Shown in pieces: positions 46,896 to 54,424 of a DNA stretch of 64,000 nucleotides (within the stretch, counting starts at the first letter, position 1; every line of letters starts with the position of its first letter). Under the pieces are notes generated by a model that was not told where the DNA came from, ran no database searches, and worked only from the letters and a program-made list of their open reading frames with translations. The stretch lies in assembly GCF_025751575.1 (NCBI RefSeq), contig NZ_JAOWLA010000010.1, positions 62,001 to 126,000 on the forward strand. Reading direction: 5' to 3'. This DNA is from Albidovulum sediminicola. Its GTDB lineage: Bacteria; Pseudomonadota; Alphaproteobacteria; Rhodobacterales; Rhodobacteraceae. Both the position numbers and the translations under genes were made by a program.

Positions 46896-47266
46896 TCGGC
46901 CTGCCCGGGGATCAATCCGGACGGGACAGGAGGGTCGCGCCGCGCGCGCCCAAATCGAGCGCCACGGCGATCGGAGTGATTTGAAATTCGGCGCCTGAAA
47001 GGTGCTGAATCGCGCCCTGCCACGCTCCGTCTTCGCCCCGACGTCTCTTTGCGGGCGGAGTGTTGCATCGGGGTAACGGGAACGTACCATGAACGCGTGG
47101 CGTTTCCGGGACGAAAACATGTTGTTTCCACTTCGAAAATAAGCCCTCTAGGCCGCATCTTGCCGAAAGCGCCTGTTTGGAAGGCGCTTTTTCGCAGGCG
47201 ACCAAAATTTTGCCCAAATCCCCGCGCAACCTGAACTAAGATCACAACCTGACGCGGGGGCGCAGA
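46896..47266. other. 371-base gap behind pyrG with a possible small transcript
   Basis: No normal gene is visible. Features seen: a short inverted repeat AACGC-GTG-GCGTT at 47092-47104; a 17-codon frame MNAWRFRDENMLFPLRK at 47089-47142 with only a weak ribosome binding site; and an intrinsic-terminator-like hairpin at 47166-47192. A terminator this far from pyrG suggests either a long 3' untranslated region or an independent small RNA. A 105-codon frame on the minus strand has no ribosome binding site or recognisable domain. Confidence 0.4.
47166..47192 (+). terminator. hairpin with T run in the gap behind pyrG
   Basis: AAAGCGCC and GGCGCTTT form an 8-bp stem with a 9-base loop, ending in TTTTT. 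It could work on either strand because an A run precedes it. It lies 270 bases after the pyrG stop. Confidence 0.7.
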
Positions 47267-47479
47267 ATGTATCTGGGAATGCTGATCATTGGGTGGACGT
47301 TGGGGCTGGCCCTGGGGCTGGTCGCTACTCTTGTTTACGGCGCGTCGCTCTGGGTTGGTTTCCTCCTGTGGTCTTTCGGCGGCGCGGTGTTCACGGTGCT
47401 GGGGCTGGCAGGCCTCCATGTCGTATCCAAGGCCATGGCCAAGGACGGCGGCCACGCGGCGCGCGTCGGCTCCCGATAG
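47267..47479 (+). CDS. small hypothetical membrane protein
   Basis: A 70-residue protein with two membrane segments (MLIIGWTLGLALGLVATLVY and LWVGFLLWSFGGAVFTVLGLA) and a short polar tail. It has a plausible start (ATG, weak GGGGG-rich site) and ends 37 bases before the TerB-like gene. I do not recognise a family. Composition and codon use match the neighbours, which supports it being real. Confidence 0.6.
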   Translation: MYLGMLIIGWTLGLALGLVATLVYGASLWVGFLLWSFGGAVFTVLGLAGLHVVSKAMAKDGGHAARVGSR

Positions 47480-47493
47480 GGTCAAGACGCTTT

Positions 47494-47509
47494 TCCCGAA
47501 CGTTCGGGA
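47494..47509. promoter_or_regulatory. 16-bp perfect palindrome just before the TerB-like gene
   Basis: TCCCGAACGTTCGGGA is a perfect palindrome between the small membrane protein stop and the TerB-like start. It may be an operator or a short intercistronic hairpin; the binding protein is unknown. Confidence 0.4.
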
Positions 47510-47516
47510 TCGCTAT

Positions 47517-47963
47517 ATGCCGGACATGTTCGGAAAACTCCTTTCGGCGCTGATGGCGCCCTCTCCCTCGCTTCCCCCGGATGATGCGCGTCTGGCTCTC
47601 GCGGCGCTGCTGGTGCGGATTGCCCGCGCTGACGGCGTCTATACCCAGCTGGAGGCCACGCGGATCGACCGCGTGCTGACCGACCGTCACCAGCTTTCGC
47701 CTTTCGAGGCCGCAAGCCTTCGCCAAAGCGCCGAGGGTCTGGAGGTCGAGGCCCCTGATACCGTGCGCTTCACCCGTGCGCTGAAGGATGCCGTGCCGCA
47801 CGAAGCGCGCATCGCGCTTGTTGAATCGCTCTGGTCGGTGGCGCTTGCCGATGGCGAACGCGCCCCGGAAGAAGACGCCGTGATCCGGCTCGCCACCAAC
47901 CTTCTCGGCGTTTCCGACGCCGAAAGCGCCATGGCGCGCCAAAGAACGGAGACCCGCAGATGA
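47517..47963 (+). CDS. TerB-family (tellurite-resistance-like) protein
   Basis: A 148-residue all-helical cytoplasmic protein. LAALLVRIARADGVYTQLEATRIDRVL and ALVESLWSVALADGERAPEEDAVIRLATNLLG are the paired acidic helices of the TerB domain, which binds metal in the one studied case. No other ter gene is nearby, so a tellurite role is not supported. It overlaps the next gene by 4 bases (ATGA), so both are co-translated. Confidence 0.82.
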   Translation: MPDMFGKLLSALMAPSPSLPPDDARLALAALLVRIARADGVYTQLEATRIDRVLTDRHQLSPFEAASLRQSAEGLEVEAPDTVRFTRALKDAVPHEARIALVESLWSVALADGERAPEEDAVIRLATNLLGVSDAESAMARQRTETRR

Positions 47964-48709
47964 TCGCCATGCTGCCGATGTACGACTGGAACGAAGTCCG
48001 GGGCGCCACCGACCGCTACTGGATGCTGATCCGGGACGGTCTGCGCACGCGCGGAATCGACGCGCCAGAGGCACTGACACGCGACATGGACCTTTGGGAG
48101 GCCTGGGAAAGCCCCGATCTGCTGCTGGGGCAGACCTGCGGCTTTCCCTACCGGACGCGACTGCACGACCGCGTGGTTCTGGTAGCCACCCCCGACTACG
48201 CGCTGCCGGATGCGCCGGCGGGCTATTACTACTCTCAGATGGTCGCGCGCGCCGAAGAGACCGGCGCGCTCTCGGATTTGCTGACCCGCCGGCTTGCCAT
48301 CAACGGCACCGACAGCCAGTCGGGCTGGGCCGCACCGCTCAACTTCGCCGCCTCTCTGGGGGTCGAGGTCGGGGAAACGGTCACCACCGGCGCCCATCTG
48401 GAAAGCGCGCGCGTGGTGATCGAAGGTCGCGCGGATATCGCCGCGATCGATGCGGTGACCTGGCGGTTGCTGAGCGCCCACCGGCCCGAGATGGCCTCCG
48501 CGCTGCGGGTGCTGGGGCGCACCGCCCCCCCGACCCCGGGCCTGCCCTATATCACGGCGTCAGGCCGCGACGGCGCCGTGATCGCCCGCGCCATTGCCGA
48601 GGCCATCGAGGCGCTCTCGCCCGCCGATCGCGCCGCACTTGGCCTCACCGGCCTCGTCGCATTGGGCAAGGACGCCTACATGAGTGTTCCCGTGCCGCAG
48701 CGCAAATGA
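47960..48709 (+). CDS. PhnD-like solute-binding-fold protein without a signal peptide
   Basis: A 249-residue protein of the PhnD/SsuA/transferrin-like fold: LLLGQTCGFPYRTRLHDRVVLVATPDY, then SAINGTDSQSGWAAPLNF-type loops and ARVVIEGRADIAAIDAVTWRLL. Such proteins usually bind phosphonate, phosphite or similar anions in the periplasm, but this one starts MIAMLPMYDWNEVRGAT with no export signal. It is thus expected in the cytoplasm and could be a sensor or an enzyme. It is coupled to the TerB-like gene. The amino-acid-type ABC genes begin 118 bases later. Confidence 0.75.
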   Translation: MIAMLPMYDWNEVRGATDRYWMLIRDGLRTRGIDAPEALTRDMDLWEAWESPDLLLGQTCGFPYRTRLHDRVVLVATPDYALPDAPAGYYYSQMVARAEETGALSDLLTRRLAINGTDSQSGWAAPLNFAASLGVEVGETVTTGAHLESARVVIEGRADIAAIDAVTWRLLSAHRPEMASALRVLGRTAPPTPGLPYITASGRDGAVIARAIAEAIEALSPADRAALGLTGLVALGKDAYMSVPVPQRK

Positions 48710-48753
48710 CATTTTGCGCAGTTTTTCTATCCGGATTGAACAAGTTCATGCAA

Positions 48754-48773
48754 AACGCCCCACATCGGGCGTT
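48754..48773 (+). promoter_or_regulatory. hairpin upstream of the ABC transporter operon
   Basis: AACGCCC and GGGCGTT form a 7-bp stem with a 6-base loop, between the PhnD-like gene and the ABC ATPase gene. A TGAAC-AA-GTTCA inverted repeat lies just before it (48738-48749). One or both may belong to the operon's promoter or act as an attenuator; no T run follows the hairpin. Confidence 0.35.
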
Positions 48774-48827
48774 GCATGGCGCCGTTATTTTCGCACACTT
48801 GGGCGCCAACCAGGGGATAGGCGAACA

Positions 48828-49607
48828 GTGACAGAACAAGAAGCACCGGTCATCGAGATCAGGGACCTGCACAAATCCTACGGCCCGCTTGAAGTTCTCA
48901 AGGGCGTGTCGATCACCGCCCACAAGGGTGAGGTCATCTCACTCATCGGTTCCTCCGGATCGGGCAAATCCACGCTGCTGCGCTGCTGCAACCTGCTGGA
49001 GGACAGCCAGCAGGGCGACGTGATCTTCAAGGGCGAGTCCGTGCATTGGCGCGGACACGGTCTTGGACGTCACCCGGCCGACCGTGCGCAGGTCATCCGC
49101 ATCCGGACCAACCTGTCGATGGTCTTCCAGCAGTTCAACCTCTGGTCGCACATGACGATCCTGCAAAACGTGATGGAGGCGCCGGTGACGGTCCTGCACC
49201 GCGACCGGGCCGAGGTCGAGAAGGCCGCGCGCGTCTATCTGGAAAAGGTCGGCATCGGAGACAAGTGCGACGCCTACCCCGCCCAGCTTTCGGGCGGCCA
49301 GCAGCAGCGCGCCGCGATCGCGCGGGCGCTGTGCATGGAACCGACCGCACTACTGTTCGACGAGCCGACCTCGGCGCTCGATCCCGAACTGGAACAAGAA
49401 GTGGTCAAGGTCATCAAGGCACTGGCGGAAGAGGGGCGGACGATGCTGATCGTCACGCATGACATGCGTCTGGCCGCTGATGTATCAGACCATGTGGTGT
49501 TCCTGCACCGCGGCCTGATCGAGGAGGAAGGCGCCCCCGAGGAGCTGTTCGGCAACCCGAAGACCGAGCGTCTTAGGCAGTTCCTGAGCGCGACCTCCCC
49601 GGCCTGA
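48828..49607 (+). CDS. polar amino-acid-type ABC transporter, ATPase subunit
   Basis: A 259-residue ATPase of the HisP/GlnQ group. Walker A is GSSGSGKST, the signature LSGGQQQR, Walker B ALLFDEPTS, followed by the switch His in VTHDM. Insertions such as HWRGHGLGRHPADRAQ are seen in HisP/ArtP-like proteins. The start is GTG at 48828 with GGATAGG upstream; the family start VIEIRDLHKSYG follows closely. It is the first gene of the transporter set (ATPase, binding protein, two permeases). Confidence 0.92.
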   Translation: MTEQEAPVIEIRDLHKSYGPLEVLKGVSITAHKGEVISLIGSSGSGKSTLLRCCNLLEDSQQGDVIFKGESVHWRGHGLGRHPADRAQVIRIRTNLSMVFQQFNLWSHMTILQNVMEAPVTVLHRDRAEVEKAARVYLEKVGIGDKCDAYPAQLSGGQQQRAAIARALCMEPTALLFDEPTSALDPELEQEVVKVIKALAEEGRTMLIVTHDMRLAADVSDHVVFLHRGLIEEEGAPEELFGNPKTERLRQFLSATSPA

Positions 49608-49698
49608 CGCCCCGCGCAGGACCATTTGCCACGGCGCAAGCGCGGCCCGAAGCAAGAAGAATAACAAGACCAATCCGACAACCAACAAGGAGAAAACG

Positions 49699-50409
49699 AT
49701 GAAATACCTTCTGATCGCGGCGGCGGCCCTCGCCGCGGGTGCGGCACAGGCGCAGACCGTGCGCATGGGAACGGAGGGCGCCTACCCTCCGTACAACTAC
49801 ATCGACGACAACGGCCAGGTCGCTGGCTTCGAGCGCGAACTGGGCGACGAGCTTTGCAAGCGCGCCGAGCTGACCTGCGAATGGGTCACCAACGATTGGG
49901 ATTCGATCATCCCGAACCTCGTCTCGGGCAACTACGACACGATCATCGCGGGCATGTCGATCACCGACGAGCGTGATGAGGTCATCGACTTCACCCAGAG
50001 CTACACGCAGCCCGATCCCTCGGCCTATCTCGCCAAGGCGGGCGCCGAAGTCGATCTGACCGGGGGCGTGATCGCGGCGCAAACCGGCACGATCCAGGCC
50101 TCGTTCGTGGCGCAATCGGGCGCGAAGCTGCTGGAATTCGCCACGCCCGAGGAAACGGTCGGCGCCGTTCGCAACGGCGAAGCCGATGCCGTTCTGGCCG
50201 ACCGGGCCTACCTTGAGCCGATCGCGGCGGAAGATGCCGACCTCGACTTCGCGGGCGACTCGGTCCTGATCGGTGGCGGCGTGGGCATGGGCCTGCGCGA
50301 ATCCGACACCGAACTGAAGGAGAAGTTCAACGCCGCGATCCAGTCGATGAAGGATGACGGTTCGTTGAACGAACTGATCACCAAGTGGGAAATCGGCGAA
50401 ACCTTCTGA
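49699..50409 (+). CDS. polar amino-acid-type ABC transporter, periplasmic binding protein
   Basis: A 236-residue solute-binding protein of family 3. A signal peptide (MKYLLIAAAALAAGAAQA) is followed by the domain start RMGTEGAYPPYNYIDDNGQV. DTIIAGMSITDERDEVIDF is diagnostic. Relatives bind lysine, arginine, ornithine or histidine; given the downstream genes an amine-bearing substrate fits. A strong stem-loop follows the stop codon and should protect its transcript, matching the high copy number such proteins need. Confidence 0.92.
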   Translation: MKYLLIAAAALAAGAAQAQTVRMGTEGAYPPYNYIDDNGQVAGFERELGDELCKRAELTCEWVTNDWDSIIPNLVSGNYDTIIAGMSITDERDEVIDFTQSYTQPDPSAYLAKAGAEVDLTGGVIAAQTGTIQASFVAQSGAKLLEFATPEETVGAVRNGEADAVLADRAYLEPIAAEDADLDFAGDSVLIGGGVGMGLRESDTELKEKFNAAIQSMKDDGSLNELITKWEIGETF

Positions 50410-50420
50410 CCGGAAAAGGG

Positions 50421-50445
50421 AGGCGGGGTCGCTCAGACCCCGCCT
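50421..50445 (+). other. intercistronic stem-loop behind the binding-protein gene
   Basis: AGGCGGGGTC and GACCCCGCCT form a perfect 10-bp stem with a 5-base loop, 11 bases after the binding-protein stop and before the first permease gene. No T run follows, so it probably stabilises the upstream message or lowers permease expression rather than ending all transcription. Confidence 0.7.
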
Positions 50446-50454
50446 CGGACCCGC

Positions 50455-51339
50455 ATGTTTTCATACTGTTCGGAACCTGATGCGCTTTCCGGCCTGACGT
50501 GGCTGTCCTGCTACCTGACCACCGGCAAGCACACCTCGCTTTACCTGTCCTTCGGGACGGTGTTGACCCTTCTGGCGATCACGGCGCCTGTCGCGCTTGT
50601 CTTCGGCTTCGGCGGCGCCAGCGCGGCCCGGTCGCGCTTCGCGCCGCTGTCCTGGCTGGGCAAGGCCTATATCGGGATCGTGCGCGGAGTTCCGGACATC
50701 GCGTTCTTCCTGTTCTTCGTCATCGCGCTGGACCAGGGGTTCGAGTGGGTGCGCCACAAGATCAAATGCCCGGACTGGGACCAGCCGATCCGGCAGGGCA
50801 ACGATTTCGTCGTCTGCGCGGCGGCGAAACTGCCGCTGGGCGACGCCGCGCAATGGGTGCATGAGGTCTATGGCTTCCTCCTGGCGGTGCTGACCTTCTC
50901 CATCATCTTCGGCGCCTTTGCCGCGAACGTGCTTTACGGCGCCATGCAGGCGGTCCCGCGGGCGCAGATCGAGACCGCGGAGGCCTATGGCATGTCGCAC
51001 CGTCAGGCCTTCTGGCGCATCCTGGTGCCGCAGATGTGGGTCTACGCGCTGCCCGGCCTCTCGAATCTCTGGATGGTGCTGATCAAGGCGACGCCGCTGC
51101 TGTTCCTTCTGGGGGTCGAGGATATCGTCTACTGGGCGCGCGAGCTTGGCGGAACCAAGACGCCGAAGTTCACCGACTATCCCCATGGCGACTGGCGCAT
51201 GTGGTATTTCGCGGCGCTTCTGATCTTCTACCTTCTCTTCACCAAGGTCTCCGAGGTCGTGCTTGACCGGATCATGCGTCGCCTGACGCGCGGTCAGGCG
51301 ACCATGGCTGGTGAAGCGCAACGAAAGGCCGCCGCATGA
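50455..51339 (+). CDS. polar amino-acid-type ABC transporter, permease subunit 1 (HisQ-like)
   Basis: A 294-residue membrane protein with about five to six spans. The C-terminal EAYGMSHRQAFWRILVPQMWVYALPGLSN carries the EAA-type loop that docks the ATPase, and VRGVPDIAFFLFF is the usual HisQ/ArtQ start of the permease domain. An extra loop (about residues 95-130, with KIKCPDWDQPIRQGNDFVVC) holds two Cys and may form a disulfide outside the membrane. It overlaps the second permease gene by 4 bases. Confidence 0.9.
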   Translation: MFSYCSEPDALSGLTWLSCYLTTGKHTSLYLSFGTVLTLLAITAPVALVFGFGGASAARSRFAPLSWLGKAYIGIVRGVPDIAFFLFFVIALDQGFEWVRHKIKCPDWDQPIRQGNDFVVCAAAKLPLGDAAQWVHEVYGFLLAVLTFSIIFGAFAANVLYGAMQAVPRAQIETAEAYGMSHRQAFWRILVPQMWVYALPGLSNLWMVLIKATPLLFLLGVEDIVYWARELGGTKTPKFTDYPHGDWRMWYFAALLIFYLLFTKVSEVVLDRIMRRLTRGQATMAGEAQRKAAA

Positions 51340-52142
51340 GCTGCTGGGACACGGTCGCCGACTATGCGCTGCGCAGCGTGGGCATCGGCGAAAGGCTTCT
51401 TCCGAGGGCCGATTTCACCATCTGCCAGCAGATCACGCTGATCGGCTCGGGCATGATCTGGAACATCTATTTCGGCGTTCTGGCACTCTTGTCGGGGTTC
51501 TTCCTCGCAACCGCGCTCGCCATGGCCAAGGCCGCGCACTCGCCCCTGCTGCGCAAGCCGGCGGAGTGGTTCATCTTCGTTTTCCGCGGCTCGCCGCTTT
51601 TCATCCAGTTCTTCTTCGCCTACTTCCTGTTTCTGAGCCTCAAGGGCGTGTTTCCGGTCTTTTCGCCCCTGACGTCCGCTTGGGCGGGGGCGCTGGTGGT
51701 GCTGTTCTTCAACACCTCCGCCTACTCGGCCGAAATCTTCTACGGCGCAATGCAGTCCATCCCCAAGGGCGACATCGAGGCCGCGGACGCCTATGGCATG
51801 TCGGGCTGGCCACGTTTCCACCGGATCATCTGGCCGACCATGCTGCGGCTCGCCTGGCCCGCCTATACGAACGAGGCGATCTTCCTCTTCCACGCCACGG
51901 CGCTGGTGTTTTTCTCGGGCTTTCCGGCCACGCAACAGATGGGGGACGCGCTTTATTACGCGAACTATTTCGCGGACAAGACCTTCAACCCCTTCATCCC
52001 TTATCCGATCCTGGCCTGCTACTTCATCGCGCTGACCCTGACCGTCATCGGATTGTTCGGCACAGTGAACCGGCGATTGAACCGGCACCTGCCCCAAACC
52101 CAGCGCGGCAAAATTCGCTTGCGTCCGATGCTGGTCCGGTAG
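51336..52142 (+). CDS. polar amino-acid-type ABC transporter, permease subunit 2 (HisM-like)
   Basis: A 268-residue membrane protein with about five spans. FRGSPLFIQFFFAYFLF, then YSAEIFYGAMQSIPKGDIEAADAYGM (EAA loop) are typical of the HisM/ArtM type. The ATG overlaps the stop of permease 1, so the heterodimer subunits are translated together. After it lies a 183-base gap with two copies of the TTTGATCAAA-type operator, then the catabolic genes. Confidence 0.9.
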   Translation: MSCWDTVADYALRSVGIGERLLPRADFTICQQITLIGSGMIWNIYFGVLALLSGFFLATALAMAKAAHSPLLRKPAEWFIFVFRGSPLFIQFFFAYFLFLSLKGVFPVFSPLTSAWAGALVVLFFNTSAYSAEIFYGAMQSIPKGDIEAADAYGMSGWPRFHRIIWPTMLRLAWPAYTNEAIFLFHATALVFFSGFPATQQMGDALYYANYFADKTFNPFIPYPILACYFIALTLTVIGLFGTVNRRLNRHLPQTQRGKIRLRPMLVR

Positions 52143-52150
52143 TATCTCTT

Positions 52151-52162
52151 ATTTGATCAAAT
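52151..52162. promoter_or_regulatory. TTTGATCAAA-type operator, copy 1 (perfect palindrome)
   Basis: ATTTGATCAAAT is a perfect 12-bp palindrome 9 bases after the permease stop and 163 bases before the first glutamine-synthetase-like gene. Near-identical sites lie at 52227-52238 and 53702-53713. Confidence 0.6.
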
Positions 52163-52226
52163 TCTTCGGGTGAAGTTTCCGTGGCACAAATGGGCCATGG
52201 GCTGCCATGTCGGCCACCCGATCGCG

Positions 52227-52238
52227 ATTTGATCAGAT
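52227..52238. promoter_or_regulatory. TTTGATCAAA-type operator, copy 2
   Basis: ATTTGATCAGAT matches copy 1 at 11 of 12 positions and starts 76 bases downstream of it, about 88 bases before the start of the ligase gene. Two sites in one promoter region suggest cooperative binding of the same regulator. Confidence 0.55.
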
Positions 52239-52325
52239 AAACGGAAGGATAAAGACCGGGCCATTCCGCCCCCTGCCCTACGGGGCCAGTGCGGGGCGCT
52301 CCGAATGCCCAGGTCTCCCGGTGCG

Positions 52326-53663
52326 ATGATGAAGGACTGGCTCAGAAAACACCCGCAGGTGCGCACGATCCGTGTAGCCGCGGCAGACCTGAACGGACAA
52401 CCCCGCGGCAAGCGGATCCCCACCCGCTTCGCGGAAAAGATCACGGCGGAGGGAACGCGCTTTCCCTTCTCGGTTCTGAACCTCGACATCTGGGGTGAGG
52501 ACATCGAGGACAGCCCGCTTGTCTTCGACACCGGCGATGCAGATGGCGTCCTGAAGCCCACCGAGCGTGGCTACATGCCCATGCCCTGGCTGGAGGCGCC
52601 GACCGCGCTCCTGCCGATCTGGATGTACCGTGAGAACGGCAAACCCTACGAAGGCGACCCGCGCCATGCGCTGGCCCGTGTGGTCGACCGCTACAAGGCG
52701 CACGGCCTGACGCCCGTCGCGGCGATGGAGCTGGAATTCTTCCTGATCGACGACAGCGGCAAGACGCTCCAGGTGCCGCCGAGCCCGCGATCGGGCAAGC
52801 GGCGCAAGGCGGCGGAGATCATGTCGATCCGGGCGCTCGACGCCTTCGACACCTTCTTCACCGACCTCTATGACGCCTGTGAGGAGATGGACATTCCGGC
52901 CGACACCGCGATCTCGGAATCCGGGCTTGGCCAGTTCGAAATCAACCTGATGCACCAGGAAGACGCGCTGCGCGCGGCCGATGACGCCTGGCTTTTCAAG
53001 CTGCTGGTCAAGGGCCTGGCCCGCCGCCACGGCTTCGCGGCGAGCTTCATGGCCAAGCCCTATCCGGAATATTCCGGCAACGGGCTTCACACGCATTTCT
53101 CGGTCCTCGACCGGGACGGGCGCAACATCTTCTCGAACGGCGGACCGGAGGGATCGCCGAAGCTGCGCCAGGCGATTGCCGGCTGTCTGAACGCGATGTC
53201 GGATTCGACGCTGATCTTCGCCCCTCATGCCAACAGCTACGACCGCCTGGTGCCCGAGGCGCATGCGCCGAACGCGCTCTGCTGGGCCTATGAGAACCGC
53301 ACGGCAGCGATCCGCGTCCCCTCGGGCAATCCGGCCGCGCGCCGGATCGAACATCGCGTCGCGGGCGGGGACGTCAATCCCTACCTGATGCTGGCCGCGA
53401 TCCTGGGCGCGGGCCTCCTGGGGATCGAGCAGGAGCTGACGCCGCCCCCGCCGATCACGGGCAACGCCTACGCGATGGACCTGCCCCTGATCCACGACAA
53501 CTGGGCCGACGCCATCGACGCTTTCGAGAAAAGCACGATCATGCCGCAGATCTTTGCGCCGGAGCTGATCCGCAACCTCGTCATGACGAAGCGGCAGGAA
53601 ATGCACTACATGGCCGAACTGACGCCCGTCGAACAGACCGAGATCTACCTCGACACCGTGTAA
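52326..53663 (+). CDS. glutamine-synthetase-family ligase 1 (gamma-glutamyl-amine/polyamine type)
   Basis: About 445 residues with the glutamine synthetase fold. AADLNGQPRGKRIP in the N-terminal domain is the form seen in PuuA/GlnA3-like ligases. ELEFFLID, SESGLGQFEINL and NGLHTHFSV carry the metal and ATP ligands, and VAGGDVNPYLMLAA closes the domain. There is no adenylylation Tyr loop as in housekeeping GlnA. Likely reaction: ATP-dependent joining of glutamate to putrescine or another amine. The ATG is 52326 or 52329; the binding site is weak. It lies behind two copies of the operator. Confidence 0.88.
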   Translation: MMKDWLRKHPQVRTIRVAAADLNGQPRGKRIPTRFAEKITAEGTRFPFSVLNLDIWGEDIEDSPLVFDTGDADGVLKPTERGYMPMPWLEAPTALLPIWMYRENGKPYEGDPRHALARVVDRYKAHGLTPVAAMELEFFLIDDSGKTLQVPPSPRSGKRRKAAEIMSIRALDAFDTFFTDLYDACEEMDIPADTAISESGLGQFEINLMHQEDALRAADDAWLFKLLVKGLARRHGFAASFMAKPYPEYSGNGLHTHFSVLDRDGRNIFSNGGPEGSPKLRQAIAGCLNAMSDSTLIFAPHANSYDRLVPEAHAPNALCWAYENRTAAIRVPSGNPAARRIEHRVAGGDVNPYLMLAAILGAGLLGIEQELTPPPPITGNAYAMDLPLIHDNWADAIDAFEKSTIMPQIFAPELIRNLVMTKRQEMHYMAELTPVEQTEIYLDTV

Positions 53664-53701
53664 CCCGCACCGCCCCTTGCCAGGTGGCGGGGGGCGGCCT
53701 A

Positions 53702-53713
53702 GTTTGATCAAAG
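53702..53713. promoter_or_regulatory. TTTGATCAAA-type operator, copy 3
   Basis: GTTTGATCAAAG shares the 10-bp palindromic core TTTGATCAAA with copy 1. It lies 17 bases before the amidotransferase start, in the 66-base gap behind ligase 1, which suggests a second regulated promoter inside the cluster. Confidence 0.6.
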
Positions 53714-53729
53714 CCAACAAGAGACAGCC

Positions 53730-54410
53730 ATGCTGATCGGCATCCTCCAGACCGGACAGGCGCCCGACGTCCTCAGGACCGCAATGGGCGACTACCCAGA
53801 TATGTTCATGCGCCTGCTCGCCGACCGCGGGCTGACCTTCAAGACCTTCCATGTGGAGGGGATGGAGTTTCCCTCCGGCGTTCACGACTGCGATGGCTGG
53901 CTGATCACCGGGTCGCGCCACGGCGCCTATGAGGATCATCCCTTCATCAAGCCGCTGGAGGACTTCATCCGCAAGGCCTATGCCGAGCGGGTTCCCGTCG
54001 TCGGCATTTGCTTCGGCCACCAGATCATCGCCCAGGCCCTCGGCGGCAAGGTCGAGAAGTTCAAGGGCGGCTGGGCTGTCGGCCCGCAGGATTACGACTT
54101 CGGCGGCGAAACGGTGAAGCTGAACGCCTGGCACCAGGACCAGGTGGTCGAACGTCCCGCAGCGGCCGAACGGATCGGCACCAACGCCTTTTGCGAGAAC
54201 GCGGCGCTGCTTTACGACGACCGCGCCTATACGGTGCAGGCGCATCCCGAGTACGGCGATGACTTCATCGACGGGCTGATGCGCACCCGGGGCAAGGGCC
54301 TCGTGCCCGACCAGTTGATGGAGGAGGCGCGCGCCCGCTTCTCCGACCGTAACTCCTCGACCGCGATCGCCGACCGTATCGCGGATTTCTTCAAGCAAAC
54401 CCGTAACTGA
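53730..54410 (+). CDS. class I glutamine amidotransferase / gamma-glutamyl hydrolase-like protein
   Basis: A 226-residue GATase1 protein. The nucleophile Cys lies in VGICFGHQIIAQALGG, and the His-Glu pair in VQAHPEY. It is a free-standing amidotransferase of the GuaA-glutaminase-like type, not the peptidase C26 (PuuD) form. In this setting it could remove the gamma-glutamyl group from a catabolic intermediate such as gamma-glutamyl-GABA, which is inference. A copy of the operator precedes it; ligase 2 begins 14 bases after its stop. Confidence 0.87.
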   Translation: MLIGILQTGQAPDVLRTAMGDYPDMFMRLLADRGLTFKTFHVEGMEFPSGVHDCDGWLITGSRHGAYEDHPFIKPLEDFIRKAYAERVPVVGICFGHQIIAQALGGKVEKFKGGWAVGPQDYDFGGETVKLNAWHQDQVVERPAAAERIGTNAFCENAALLYDDRAYTVQAHPEYGDDFIDGLMRTRGKGLVPDQLMEEARARFSDRNSSTAIADRIADFFKQTRN

Positions 54411-54424
54411 AAAAGCGTGATCCC

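Noticed and set aside
46912-47229. A 105-codon minus-strand frame in the gap behind pyrG
   Set aside because: No ribosome binding site, no recognisable domain and an odd composition; it also runs through the terminator hairpin.
47517-47963. A tellurite-resistance locus
   Set aside because: Only a single TerB-like domain protein is present; terC, terD and the other ter genes are absent from the neighbourhood.
52151-53713. Reading the TTTGATCAAA sites as FNR/FnrL boxes
   Set aside because: The FNR consensus is TTGAT-N4-ATCAA over 14 bases. Here the half-sites meet without the 4-base spacer, so the layout does not fit.
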